Source: Chloroflexota bacterium
GTDB taxonomy: Bacteria > Chloroflexota > Dehalococcoidia > Lucifugimonadales > VGZR01
DNA: 6,112 nucleotides
Direction: 5' to 3'
Assembly (NCBI GenBank): GCA_027625225.1
Contig: JAQBWG010000123.1
Coordinates: 1-6,112, forward strand
Shown here: positions 1 through 6,112 of the stretch, in pieces
Position numbering within the stretch: the stretch's first letter is position 1
How the letters are laid out: every line of letters begins with the position of its first letter
Position numbers and translations under genes: made by a program
The notes under the pieces: generated by a model
Databases searched by the model: none
What the model was told of the DNA's origin: nothing
The model's input: only the letters and a program-made list of their open reading frames with translations

Positions 1-1
1 C

Positions 2-1864
2 TGGGAATGGGTGGGTATCGAGGGGATGACCGTAGTTCCCGACGAGGCTACGCCGGGATGGCGTCCGGATGAGTTCTGGTGGTGGTTCCGCGCTACCCGT
101 GTCATCAACACGTTCGACGAGGGAACCGGCCTCGACCCTACGATTCATGAGTTCCCTTTCTTCAGTTCGCTTCTGGGGGATTTGCATCCCCACTTCATGT
201 CCCTCGCGTTCATCCCTATCTTTTTGATGCTGATGCTGCAATTTTTCCTGTCGCCGTTGCCCGATTGGCGCGACGGACGGTTTCGTACATGGCTACCCAT
301 TTTGGCGTTGGCGTTTGTATTGGGCGCGCTGGGCTTTATCAATGCCTGGGACTTGCCGATTTTTGCGCTGCTGCTAATAGGTGTCATTGGCTTGAAAGCC
401 TACTCGGTTCACGGTCGGGAACTGAAGAAGATTGCCATGACAACAGCCCCGCTTGCTTTGCTCATTCTGGTGGTTGCATTTTTGATGTTCAGCTCGTACT
501 TCGTGGACTTCCGAAGCCAGTTCGGAGGAATTCAGCCAGTCAGCGTTACAACTCGTCCGATTCATTTCATCATCGTTTGGGGCCTTACGATAGTGACTGT
601 CGTTCCGTTCGTGGTGGCCGCCTTTTGGACCACCGTGCTGCGGCGCGGTTGGGGATGGATGGTGCGGTTGGCGGGTGTACTCGTGCTGTTGCCGTTCGTC
701 ATCTGGGGCGCGTTGCATCTTTGGAATAACAACGACGGGAACGAGATTATCGGCAGGTTCTTTCATGTGCTGCCTTTCATGTTCCTATTGGTGCTCGCTA
801 TCTACACAGCTTTGTCATACAGGCGACCTGTGGCGGGCCGCCGTCGTGGGCTGCGGCTTCGCTACAGACATCGGACGGGCGAGGCGGACTGGGCGGCCAC
901 GGCGAGCGAGTTGACCGCGCTGGTCAGCAGCATGGGTGGTCAGGTGCTCTGGATGCGCGACACCGAGCCGGGATTGGCGTTCGAGGCTGGACTCAAGCGT
1001 CCGCCGGATGTGACTGAGGCCCAATTCGAAGCCGAGGTGGCACGTCGCTTCGATGCAGATACCCCGCTGTCCGAAATGGCTATCGTTCCGTCACAAGAGG
1101 CAGAGCCATCAGCACACAGCGGAACGGCGTTTGTGATCGTACTGGCCTCGCTTGCCCTGTTTTTGGTGATGGTGCCCGAGCTATTGTATGTTCGGGACTT
1201 CTTCGGCCATCGTATGAACACGGTCTTCAAGTTCTATTACCAGGCCTGGCTCCTCTTCGCGATTGTAGGCGGCTTCGCGGTCTACTACTGGCATTCACAC
1301 CGGGGAGGATTGCAAGGATGGAAGCGTTGGGGCTCTAACCTGTGGGCCCTTGCGTTCGTTGTGCTATTGCTGGGCACGTTGTATTACGTACCGGCTGCTT
1401 TGGCAAGTAAGGCGGAATTGAGCCGTGGCGAAGCTACATTGGACGGGCTTGCCTACGTTGCCGACGAAGCCCCCGGCGAGCTTGCGGTCATACAGTACCT
1501 TTTGGCCGAATCCGACCGCGATACTGTACTGCTAACGGCCGTTGGCGGGTCGTATACGCGCTCTGCCCGGATATCGTCTAGCTCAGGGGTGCCGACGGTG
1601 TTGGGCTGGCCTCAACACCAAAATCAGTGGCGCGGCTCGGACGAGGCGTTCAGGGGCAGGGAGGACGACGTACGCAGGATTTACTCGACGGTAGATGTTG
1701 AAGAAGCGAAGAACTTGATGGATAAGTACAACGTAGAGTATGTGTATGTAGGGCCGGACGAACGGCGGGTTTACGGCCGATTCGGCACCGATAAGTTCGC
1801 GTCGTTCATGGAGCCCGTCCTTGAGGAGGATAGGGTAGTGCTCTACCGGCGTATCCAACCATGA
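2..1864 (+). CDS. DUF2298 (Chlor_Arch_YYY, TIGR03662-type) polytopic membrane protein, 5' end cut by the window
   Basis: Seen: the frame is open from base 2, so the true start lies outside; the GTG at 11 is internal. Numbering from that codon, 617 residues remain. Family hallmarks are EFPFFSSLLGDLHPHFMS (47-64), GFINAWDLPIF (108-118), ELLYVRDFFG (390-399) followed by RMNTVFKFYYQAWLL (401-415), and GVPTVLGWPQHQNQWRG (526-542). Hydrophobic segments lie near 62-80, 95-130, 143-163, 184-206, 216-237, 250-268, 371-391, 408-426 and 443-462. Residues 463-617 form a soluble, probably extracytoplasmic, C-terminal part. Known: the family occurs mainly in Chloroflexota and Archaea, usually near a TIGR03663 protein as here; its biochemical role is not established. 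Inferred: an integral membrane enzyme of GT-C type acting on lipid-linked sugars in envelope glycosylation. Odd: a basic then acidic soluble stretch (about 273-370) interrupts the membrane core. The missing N-terminus should carry the first membrane segments. The family call is secure; the function is not. Confidence 0.88.
   Translation, partial: WEWVGIEGMTVVPDEATPGWRPDEFWWWFRATRVINTFDEGTGLDPTIHEFPFFSSLLGDLHPHFMSLAFIPIFLMLMLQFFLSPLPDWRDGRFRTWLPILALAFVLGALGFINAWDLPIFALLLIGVIGLKAYSVHGRELKKIAMTTAPLALLILVVAFLMFSSYFVDFRSQFGGIQPVSVTTRPIHFIIVWGLTIVTVVPFVVAAFWTTVLRRGWGWMVRLAGVLVLLPFVIWGALHLWNNNDGNEIIGRFFHVLPFMFLLVLAIYTALSYRRPVAGRRRGLRLRYRHRTGEADWAATASELTALVSSMGGQVLWMRDTEPGLAFEAGLKRPPDVTEAQFEAEVARRFDADTPLSEMAIVPSQEAEPSAHSGTAFVIVLASLALFLVMVPELLYVRDFFGHRMNTVFKFYYQAWLLFAIVGGFAVYYWHSHRGGLQGWKRWGSNLWALAFVVLLLGTLYYVPAALASKAELSRGEATLDGLAYVADEAPGELAVIQYLLAESDRDTVLLTAVGGSYTRSARISSSSGVPTVLGWPQHQNQWRGSDEAFRGREDDVRRIYSTVDVEEAKNLMDKYNVEYVYVGPDERRVYGRFGTDKFASFMEPVLEEDRVVLYRRIQP
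1861..1864 (+). promoter_or_regulatory. ATGA stop/start overlap coupling the two membrane-protein genes
   Basis: The TGA that ends the DUF2298 gene (1862-1864) overlaps the ATG of the Agl23-like gene (1861-1863). No purine-rich Shine-Dalgarno sequence lies in the 15 bases before this ATG; the nearest one, GAGGAGG around 1822-1830, is about 30 bases away. Initiation therefore probably depends on ribosomes finishing the upstream gene, which implies one transcript and coordinated amounts of the two proteins. The coupling is inferred from the overlap. Confidence 0.7.
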
Positions 1865-4284
1865 CTACACAGAAAACAGGGATTCTTAAGAAGACCACAG
1901 CGGCGGCGAAAGAAACGGCTATAGAGATGGCCCTGGTTATAGCCGACTTGCGGTATTACCTTCTGAAATGGTGGCGGGAACGCAAAGAGGAAGGCTTTTC
2001 GCCACGTACACAAGACCTGCTGATGATATTGGTGCTCGCGGGTTTGGCGTTCGGCATGCGTATCTGGGATGTGGGGTCGCGGGCACTTCATCATGACGAA
2101 AGCCTGCACGCCTACTTTTCCTGGGTGTACTACGACGGGCGGGGGTTTTTTCACAACCCGCTGATGCACGGCCCCTTCCAGTTCGAGGCCAACGCAGGGC
2201 TTTTTCTGCTCTTCGGTGCTTCGGACGTTACCGCACGCTTGCTGTACGTCATATTCGGCACCGTCTTGGTATTCCTGCCCTGGTTTTTCCGGGAACGGCT
2301 CGGACGCCTTGGTGCGCTTGCCGCATCGGTGATGCTTGTGTTCTCGCCCGCGCTGCTTTACTACAGTCGTTTCGCGCGCAACGACATCCTGATGGCGGTA
2401 TGGGTACTCGGGCTGGTCATCTGCTTGTGGCGGTACATGGACGAAGGGAAGAATCGCTTCCTATACATCGCCGCAGGCCTATTTGCCTTCGCGTTTGCCA
2501 GCAAAGAGAGCGCATATCTCGTTTTAGTGGTACTGAGCGGCTATCTGATCCTCGTTTTGCTGTGGGCAGCATGGAAGCGGACGAGCGCCCGGTTGAGCGT
2601 CGAAGGACTTTCACCTCCCGATGCAGTGGGCCGGTTCGTATCCATCTTTTGGAACGAAACCCTGGGCAGCGGACTATCGTTCAAAGGCATGTCACGCGCG
2701 GGAATTTTTCTGTTCGTCATCGTTACGCTGACCCTTCCCCAGTGGGCAGCTTCGCTCAGCATTTTGCAGGAATTCAGTTTTTGGCCCGACAGCATCATTC
2801 TCGCCGCTGGCGAAGGGTCGAATGCAGGTGTCCCCATCGGCGCTCCGGCGGGAGTGGGATTCAACATCGCGATGGGTGTGACAATAGGGCTGCTAGTGGT
2901 CTCGGTGTTGATTGGCGTGCTCTGGAGTTGGTTCTGCACCCCGGCCAGCAGCAGGGATCGAAATCTGAATGGTGCCTTCCGTACCTCGGTGCATGAAACC
3001 AGCGGGTTTCTAGCGACCGGGAAGTCCGTGGTTCTGGGAGTGCTTTCAGTAACAGGGCATATTGCCTGGCGCTGCCGTGTTTGGTTGATGAGTGCGGCAG
3101 TGTTTTACACCATCTGGATATTGCTGTACACAACCTTCTTCACAAATATGGAGGGCCTCGGTTCAGGCATGTGGCAGGGGCTGGGCTATTGGATACAACA
3201 GCAGGATGTCGCACGCGGCAATCAGCCCTGGTACTACTATTTCCTTATCACGCCTTTGTACGAATTTCTGCCCATGTTCCTCTCCGTCGTCGCGGCGGTG
3301 TACTACTTAGTGAAGAAGGACAGGTTCGGCATTTTTCTCGGCTTCTGGGCTGTCGTCACCTTCGTGCTATACATGATTGCGTCCGAAAAGATGCCCTGGC
3401 TTTTGGTGAACATCACTCTTCCCCTGATCATACTGGGGGCCAAATTCCTCGGCGACATGCTCAAGCGGTTCTCGTGGAACGACATCAGGTCGCCTGACGT
3501 AATTGCGGTGCTGACTACCGTCCCGCTTGTACTGGTGTTGGCGTGGCGCCTGGCTTTGAGCGGAACAGGAGGAGTGGAGGAATCCGCGCTCCTCCTCCTC
3601 GTCATCGGTATAGTTCTTATCGTTCTGGGGGTTCTTAGCGTCTACCTCATGCGACGTGTAGGTGTTTCGACCTTCGGAGCACTTGCGGTTATCCCCATCG
3701 TCGTCATTCTGTTCGTGTTCACTGTGCGAACAGGGTTCCGTGCGAGCTATCAGAATGGGGATACCCCTGTCGAAATGCTTATCTATGTCCAGAGCACACC
3801 CGATATTCCCCGGCTTTCCGAGGCTATCCTCAAAGAAGGAAAACTCGAAGGGGTTCCCAACGCGCTGCCTGTGGCGATAGACCTGGATGGTGCGTTCCAG
3901 TGGCCCTGGTCGTGGTACCTTCGTGACAGTACGAGCACGGTGTACCCGTCATTTACCAACGCTCCTGAAGACGAGCCTACCGCGGAAGTGGTGCTCGTAC
4001 ATCACAATAACGACAGGAACGTCGCCCCGATACTTACGCACTACCAGCAAGGGCAGCGCTTCCGGTTCCGCTGGTGGTTCCCTGAGGACACCTACCGGAA
4101 CCTGACATTGCGAAAATTCGTTACCTCGTTCGCCGACCGCGAGGCCTGGCGCACCACGATGGACTATTTCCTCTACCGTAAGGACATATATCCCAGGGTA
4201 GGAAGTGAGGATGGCGTTCTGTACCTGTCCAGCGATTTCCAGAGCGGCTTCATCGTGATGCCTACCCCTGAGCCCCTCAAGTGA
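1861..4284 (+). CDS. Agl23-like (TIGR03663 family) polytopic GT-C-type membrane protein
   Basis: Seen: 807 residues. A basic N-terminal tail (1-50) precedes about 14 hydrophobic segments from 51 to 621, then a soluble C-terminal part (about 626-807). Family-type motifs are ALHHDESLHAYFSW (75-88) with an Asp-Glu pair at 79-80 in the first outside loop, NPLMHGPFQF (99-108), YYSRFARNDI (167-176), YWIQQQDVARGNQPWYYY (443-460), LYEFLP (466-471), SEKMPWL (508-514) and FQWPWSWYLRD (679-689). Known: an early loop acidic motif that helps bind metal and sugar phosphate is typical of GT-C glycosyltransferases. TIGR03663 members usually accompany TIGR03662 proteins, and the family is named after haloarchaeal Agl23, which is linked to flipping of lipid-linked glycans. 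Inferred: a cell-envelope glycosylation role, as a transferase or flippase-associated factor; substrate unknown. The ATG at 1861 is preferred over Met23 because it gives the ATGA overlap and Met23 has no better ribosome site. Residues 241-400 form a long, poorly conserved-looking middle section. Confidence 0.85.
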   Translation: MTTQKTGILKKTTAAAKETAIEMALVIADLRYYLLKWWRERKEEGFSPRTQDLLMILVLAGLAFGMRIWDVGSRALHHDESLHAYFSWVYYDGRGFFHNPLMHGPFQFEANAGLFLLFGASDVTARLLYVIFGTVLVFLPWFFRERLGRLGALAASVMLVFSPALLYYSRFARNDILMAVWVLGLVICLWRYMDEGKNRFLYIAAGLFAFAFASKESAYLVLVVLSGYLILVLLWAAWKRTSARLSVEGLSPPDAVGRFVSIFWNETLGSGLSFKGMSRAGIFLFVIVTLTLPQWAASLSILQEFSFWPDSIILAAGEGSNAGVPIGAPAGVGFNIAMGVTIGLLVVSVLIGVLWSWFCTPASSRDRNLNGAFRTSVHETSGFLATGKSVVLGVLSVTGHIAWRCRVWLMSAAVFYTIWILLYTTFFTNMEGLGSGMWQGLGYWIQQQDVARGNQPWYYYFLITPLYEFLPMFLSVVAAVYYLVKKDRFGIFLGFWAVVTFVLYMIASEKMPWLLVNITLPLIILGAKFLGDMLKRFSWNDIRSPDVIAVLTTVPLVLVLAWRLALSGTGGVEESALLLLVIGIVLIVLGVLSVYLMRRVGVSTFGALAVIPIVVILFVFTVRTGFRASYQNGDTPVEMLIYVQSTPDIPRLSEAILKEGKLEGVPNALPVAIDLDGAFQWPWSWYLRDSTSTVYPSFTNAPEDEPTAEVVLVHHNNDRNVAPILTHYQQGQRFRFRWWFPEDTYRNLTLRKFVTSFADREAWRTTMDYFLYRKDIYPRVGSEDGVLYLSSDFQSGFIVMPTPEPLK

Positions 4285-4663
4285 TGACCGCGTCGGCCTC
4301 CACCTCAATGAGCATGTCGGGGTGGAGCAACGCGCTCACCTCTACCATTGTCGCCGCCGGAGGATTCGCTCCGAAAACCTCCTGATGCGCCCGGCCGAAC
4401 TCCTCCCAGCGCTTGGCGTCCGTGACGAACATCCGCGTCCGCACCACGTTGTGCGCATCCGCATCTAGTTCACCAAGCGCCTTCAGTACAATCTCCCAAC
4501 ACCGCTTGGCCTGCGCGTAGGCATCGCCCGGGGCGAACACGCCGCCCTTGCCGTCGGACGCGGTGGTGCCCGCGACGAACACCTGATTGCCGACGCGAAC
4601 AGCGCGGCAGTAGCCGACCTGTTTTTCCCACGGTGCGCCGGAAAACGCTCGTTTGGTATCCAT
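4277..4663 (-). CDS. Rid-family (YjgF/YER057c/UK114) protein lacking the catalytic arginine
   Basis: Seen: 128 residues, the normal length for a single Rid domain. Recognisable segments are GYCRAVRVGNQVFVAGTT (17-34), DAYAQAKRCWEIVLKALGEL (47-66), VVRTRMFVTD (73-82) and MVEVSALLHPDMLIEVEADA (106-125). Known: Rid proteins are small trimers; RidA-type members hydrolyse reactive enamines and imines such as 2-aminoacrylate, using an arginine equivalent to E. coli Arg105. Here that arginine, expected after VEV-Ser/Ala, aligns with Ala111, and the following loop is one residue longer. This resembles the Rid4-7 subgroups, which lack imine deaminase activity in published work. The exact reaction is therefore unknown. 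The gene starts 2 bases after the ileS stop with a good ribosome site, so it is probably the last gene of an ileS transcript. The 3' end overlaps the convergent Agl23-like gene by 8 bases. The family call is firm; RidA-type activity is doubtful. Confidence 0.9.
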   Translation of the reverse strand: MDTKRAFSGAPWEKQVGYCRAVRVGNQVFVAGTTASDGKGGVFAPGDAYAQAKRCWEIVLKALGELDADAHNVVRTRMFVTDAKRWEEFGRAHQEVFGANPPAATMVEVSALLHPDMLIEVEADAVIT

Positions 4664-4665
4664 AA

Positions 4666-6112
4666 CTAAACCTTCTTCACCCCGACTGTAAGCTTGATGC
4701 CGTCCAAATCATGCTCTTCGACGTACGTGCCCTCAGGCGGAGCCGCCTTCGCCACTTCGTCGGACAGCGTTTCCTGCATGACGTACTCGCGGTGCACCGA
4801 CACTATCTCGTCCGCCTTGGCGTCGCCGGTGTAGTAGGTCGCGATGTGGTCGGCGATGTCGAATCCGGCCGACTTGCGCATGTTCTGGATGCGGTGCACC
4901 AGCTCCCGCGCCTGCCCTTCCAGCACCAGTTCGTCCGGCACTTCGGTGGACACGGCCACGGTGTAGCCCCCCTCGGACGCGACGGCGTAGCCGGGTTTGT
5001 CGGTCGCCGATACCAGAATCTCCTCCGGCAGCAGTTCGAACTCACCCAGTGTGACCGACTGACCCGCCGAGGTTTGTTGTTGCACCTGCTGTGCGTTCGC
5101 TTCGGAGATTGCCGCACGCACGTCCTTGAGCTTCGGCCCGTATTTGGGGCCAAGCAGGGCAAGATTGGGCTGGATGGAGAACTCGGCGACCTCGGACACG
5201 TCGTCCAGCGGCACCAACTCGCGCAAATTAAGTTCGTCCAACACCTGCGGTGCTACCTGCCCCAGCAGCGACAGTTCATCGACCGTCCGCAGCTTGGTAT
5301 AGGCCCGTAGCAGCGGCTGGCGCACCTTAATGCCAGACTTGTTGCGCGCCGCGCGGCCCAGGCTAGATAGCCGCATTGCGAGCCGCACGGCATCCGACAG
5401 ATGCTGATCTATGAGCGATGCGTCGGCGACAGGGTAGTCGTCGAGGTGCACGCTTTCCTTGCCGTTTCCGGTCGCTCGGACGAGGTTCTGGTACATGTCT
5501 TCGGCGACGAAGGGCATGACGGGCGCGACCAGCCGCACCAGCGTGGTCAGGCACTCGTACAGTGTGGCGTACGCTGCGACCTTGTCCTCGTCGTTCTCCG
5601 ACTTCCAGAACCGGCGGCGGCTCCTGCGCACGTACCAGTTGGACAGGAACTCGACGAACTCCTCCACCCGCCGCGTCGCACGCTCGGACGAGTAGTTGTC
5701 CAGCGCGTCGCGTACGTCGGCAACCAGGCTGTGGAGTTCGGACAGTATCCAGCGGTCGAGCTCCGCCCGTTCTTTCACCGGCGGCGCGGACGCTTTGGCG
5801 GGGTCGTAGCCGTCGATGTTGGCGTAGGTGACGAAGAACGAGTACACGTTCCACAGCGGGATAAGGAACTGGCGGCGCACCTCGTCGGCCACGCCGAAGC
5901 CGAAATTGAGGTTGTTGGCCGGATTGTGCCGGCCGTACAGCCAGCGCATGGCGTCCACGCCCATCTTCTCCGCCGCGTCCTCGAACCAGATGGCATTGCC
6001 CTTACTCTTGTGCATCTCCGCGCCCTTTTCGTCGCGCATGAGCGCGTAGCTGAACACCGCCTTGAACGGCTCGGTGTTCTCCAGCGCCGTGCCCATGGTG
6101 AGGAGCGAGTAG
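4666..6112 (-). CDS. ileS: Isoleucyl-tRNA synthetase, type II-like, C-terminal part (5' end cut by the window)
   Basis: What it does: cytoplasmic class I ligase that activates isoleucine with ATP and charges tRNA-Ile. Seen: the frame stays open through the right edge, encoding YSLLT before the Met at 6096, so that Met is internal and the catalytic Rossmann fold, HIGH motif and editing domain lie outside. Numbering from this Met (476 residues), the KMSKS loop reads EMHKSKGN (27-34), followed by DAMRWLYGRHNPANNLNFG (48-66). The anticodon-binding helical domain (about 110-260) contains the class signature SNWYVRRSRRRFW (152-164). The C-terminal region includes LEGQARELVHRIQNMRKSAG (392-411), as in type II (IleS2-like) enzymes. 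There is no C-terminal cysteine zinc cluster of the type I enzyme. Odd: the first KMSKS lysine is Glu27 and the serine is His29; Lys30 is kept. The gene is more GC-rich than the plus-strand pair. A synthetase paralogue of related specificity cannot be fully excluded without the N-terminal half. Confidence 0.9.
   Translation of the reverse strand, partial: YSLLTMGTALENTEPFKAVFSYALMRDEKGAEMHKSKGNAIWFEDAAEKMGVDAMRWLYGRHNPANNLNFGFGVADEVRRQFLIPLWNVYSFFVTYANIDGYDPAKASAPPVKERAELDRWILSELHSLVADVRDALDNYSSERATRRVEEFVEFLSNWYVRRSRRRFWKSENDEDKVAAYATLYECLTTLVRLVAPVMPFVAEDMYQNLVRATGNGKESVHLDDYPVADASLIDQHLSDAVRLAMRLSSLGRAARNKSGIKVRQPLLRAYTKLRTVDELSLLGQVAPQVLDELNLRELVPLDDVSEVAEFSIQPNLALLGPKYGPKLKDVRAAISEANAQQVQQQTSAGQSVTLGEFELLPEEILVSATDKPGYAVASEGGYTVAVSTEVPDELVLEGQARELVHRIQNMRKSAGFDIADHIATYYTGDAKADEIVSVHREYVMQETLSDEVAKAAPPEGTYVEEHDLDGIKLTVGVKKV
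4671..4677 (-). promoter_or_regulatory. Shine-Dalgarno-like site of the Rid-family gene, inside the end of ileS
   Basis: On the minus strand AAGAAGG is followed by a 7-base spacer and ATG (4663-4661). The motif covers the Lys-Lys-Val end of IleS, and the ileS TAG stop lies within the spacer. Placement and spacing support ATG 4663 as the start and suggest translational coupling with ileS. Confidence 0.65.

Noticed and set aside
11..13. GTG at 11 as the start codon of the DUF2298 gene
   Set aside because: The frame is open to the window edge (Trp-Glu-Trp precede it), and the protein lacks the N-terminal membrane segments expected for the family, so the gene begins outside the window.
2400..2996. 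198-codon plus-strand open frame inside the Agl23-like gene
   Set aside because: It overlaps the conserved membrane-protein frame, has an Arg/Ser/His-rich composition with no recognisable domain, and no ribosome site.
3589..3602. CTC triplet run as a simple repeat
   Set aside because: It is only about four units and encodes a Leu stretch in a membrane segment, which explains it.
3949..4308. 119-codon minus-strand frame spanning the convergent junction
   Set aside because: It overlaps the conserved C-terminus of the Agl23-like protein and the end of the Rid gene in another frame, and shows no family features.
4711..5310. 199-codon plus-strand open frame opposite ileS
   Set aside because: It is antisense to a clearly conserved synthetase region; its Arg/His/Leu/Val-rich composition is what a GC-rich coding strand gives in the opposite frame.
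6094..6096. ATG at 6096 as the start of the minus-strand synthetase
   Set aside because: The upstream codons encode Tyr-Ser-Leu-Leu-Thr in frame, and the residues that follow run into the KMSKS region, which lies far inside class I synthetases.

Overview
The window is almost entirely coding. It holds two tandem membrane-protein genes on the plus strand, running into two tandem genes on the minus strand, with the pairs meeting tail to tail. Both outer genes are cut by the window edges. The gene content suggests a bacterium of the phylum Chloroflexota. The left half carries the DUF2298/'Chlor_Arch_YYY' family next to an Agl23-like (TIGR03663) protein, a pair known mainly from Chloroflexota and Archaea. 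The minus-strand synthetase looks like a bacterial type II isoleucyl-tRNA synthetase. A Dehalococcoidia/SAR202-type lineage is possible, but that is inference and no taxonomic marker is present.

Left region (1-4284, plus strand): the C-terminal part of a polytopic DUF2298 protein is followed, with an ATGA stop/start overlap, by an 807-residue polytopic Agl23-like GT-C-type protein. Both have many hydrophobic segments, acidic or aromatic loop motifs and soluble C-terminal parts. By family knowledge they are probable lipid-linked-sugar glycosyltransferases or glycosylation accessory factors of the cell envelope. Their substrates are unknown.

Right region (4277-6112, minus strand): the C-terminal portion of isoleucyl-tRNA synthetase (ileS) starts just upstream of the KMSKS loop and runs to its stop. 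Two bases later a Rid-family (YjgF/YER057c/UK114) protein begins, with a Shine-Dalgarno-like sequence inside the end of ileS. The two are very likely co-transcribed. The Rid protein ends in an 8-bp convergent overlap with the Agl23-like gene.

There is no intergenic stretch longer than 2 bases, so no promoter, RNA gene, mobile element, CRISPR array or intrinsic terminator could be supported. The most interesting points are the glycosylation-type gene pair of unknown substrate, a roughly 100-residue soluble insertion in the DUF2298 protein, the atypical EMHKS version of the KMSKS loop in IleS, and the missing catalytic arginine in the Rid protein. I did not find a convincing new multi-gene system.
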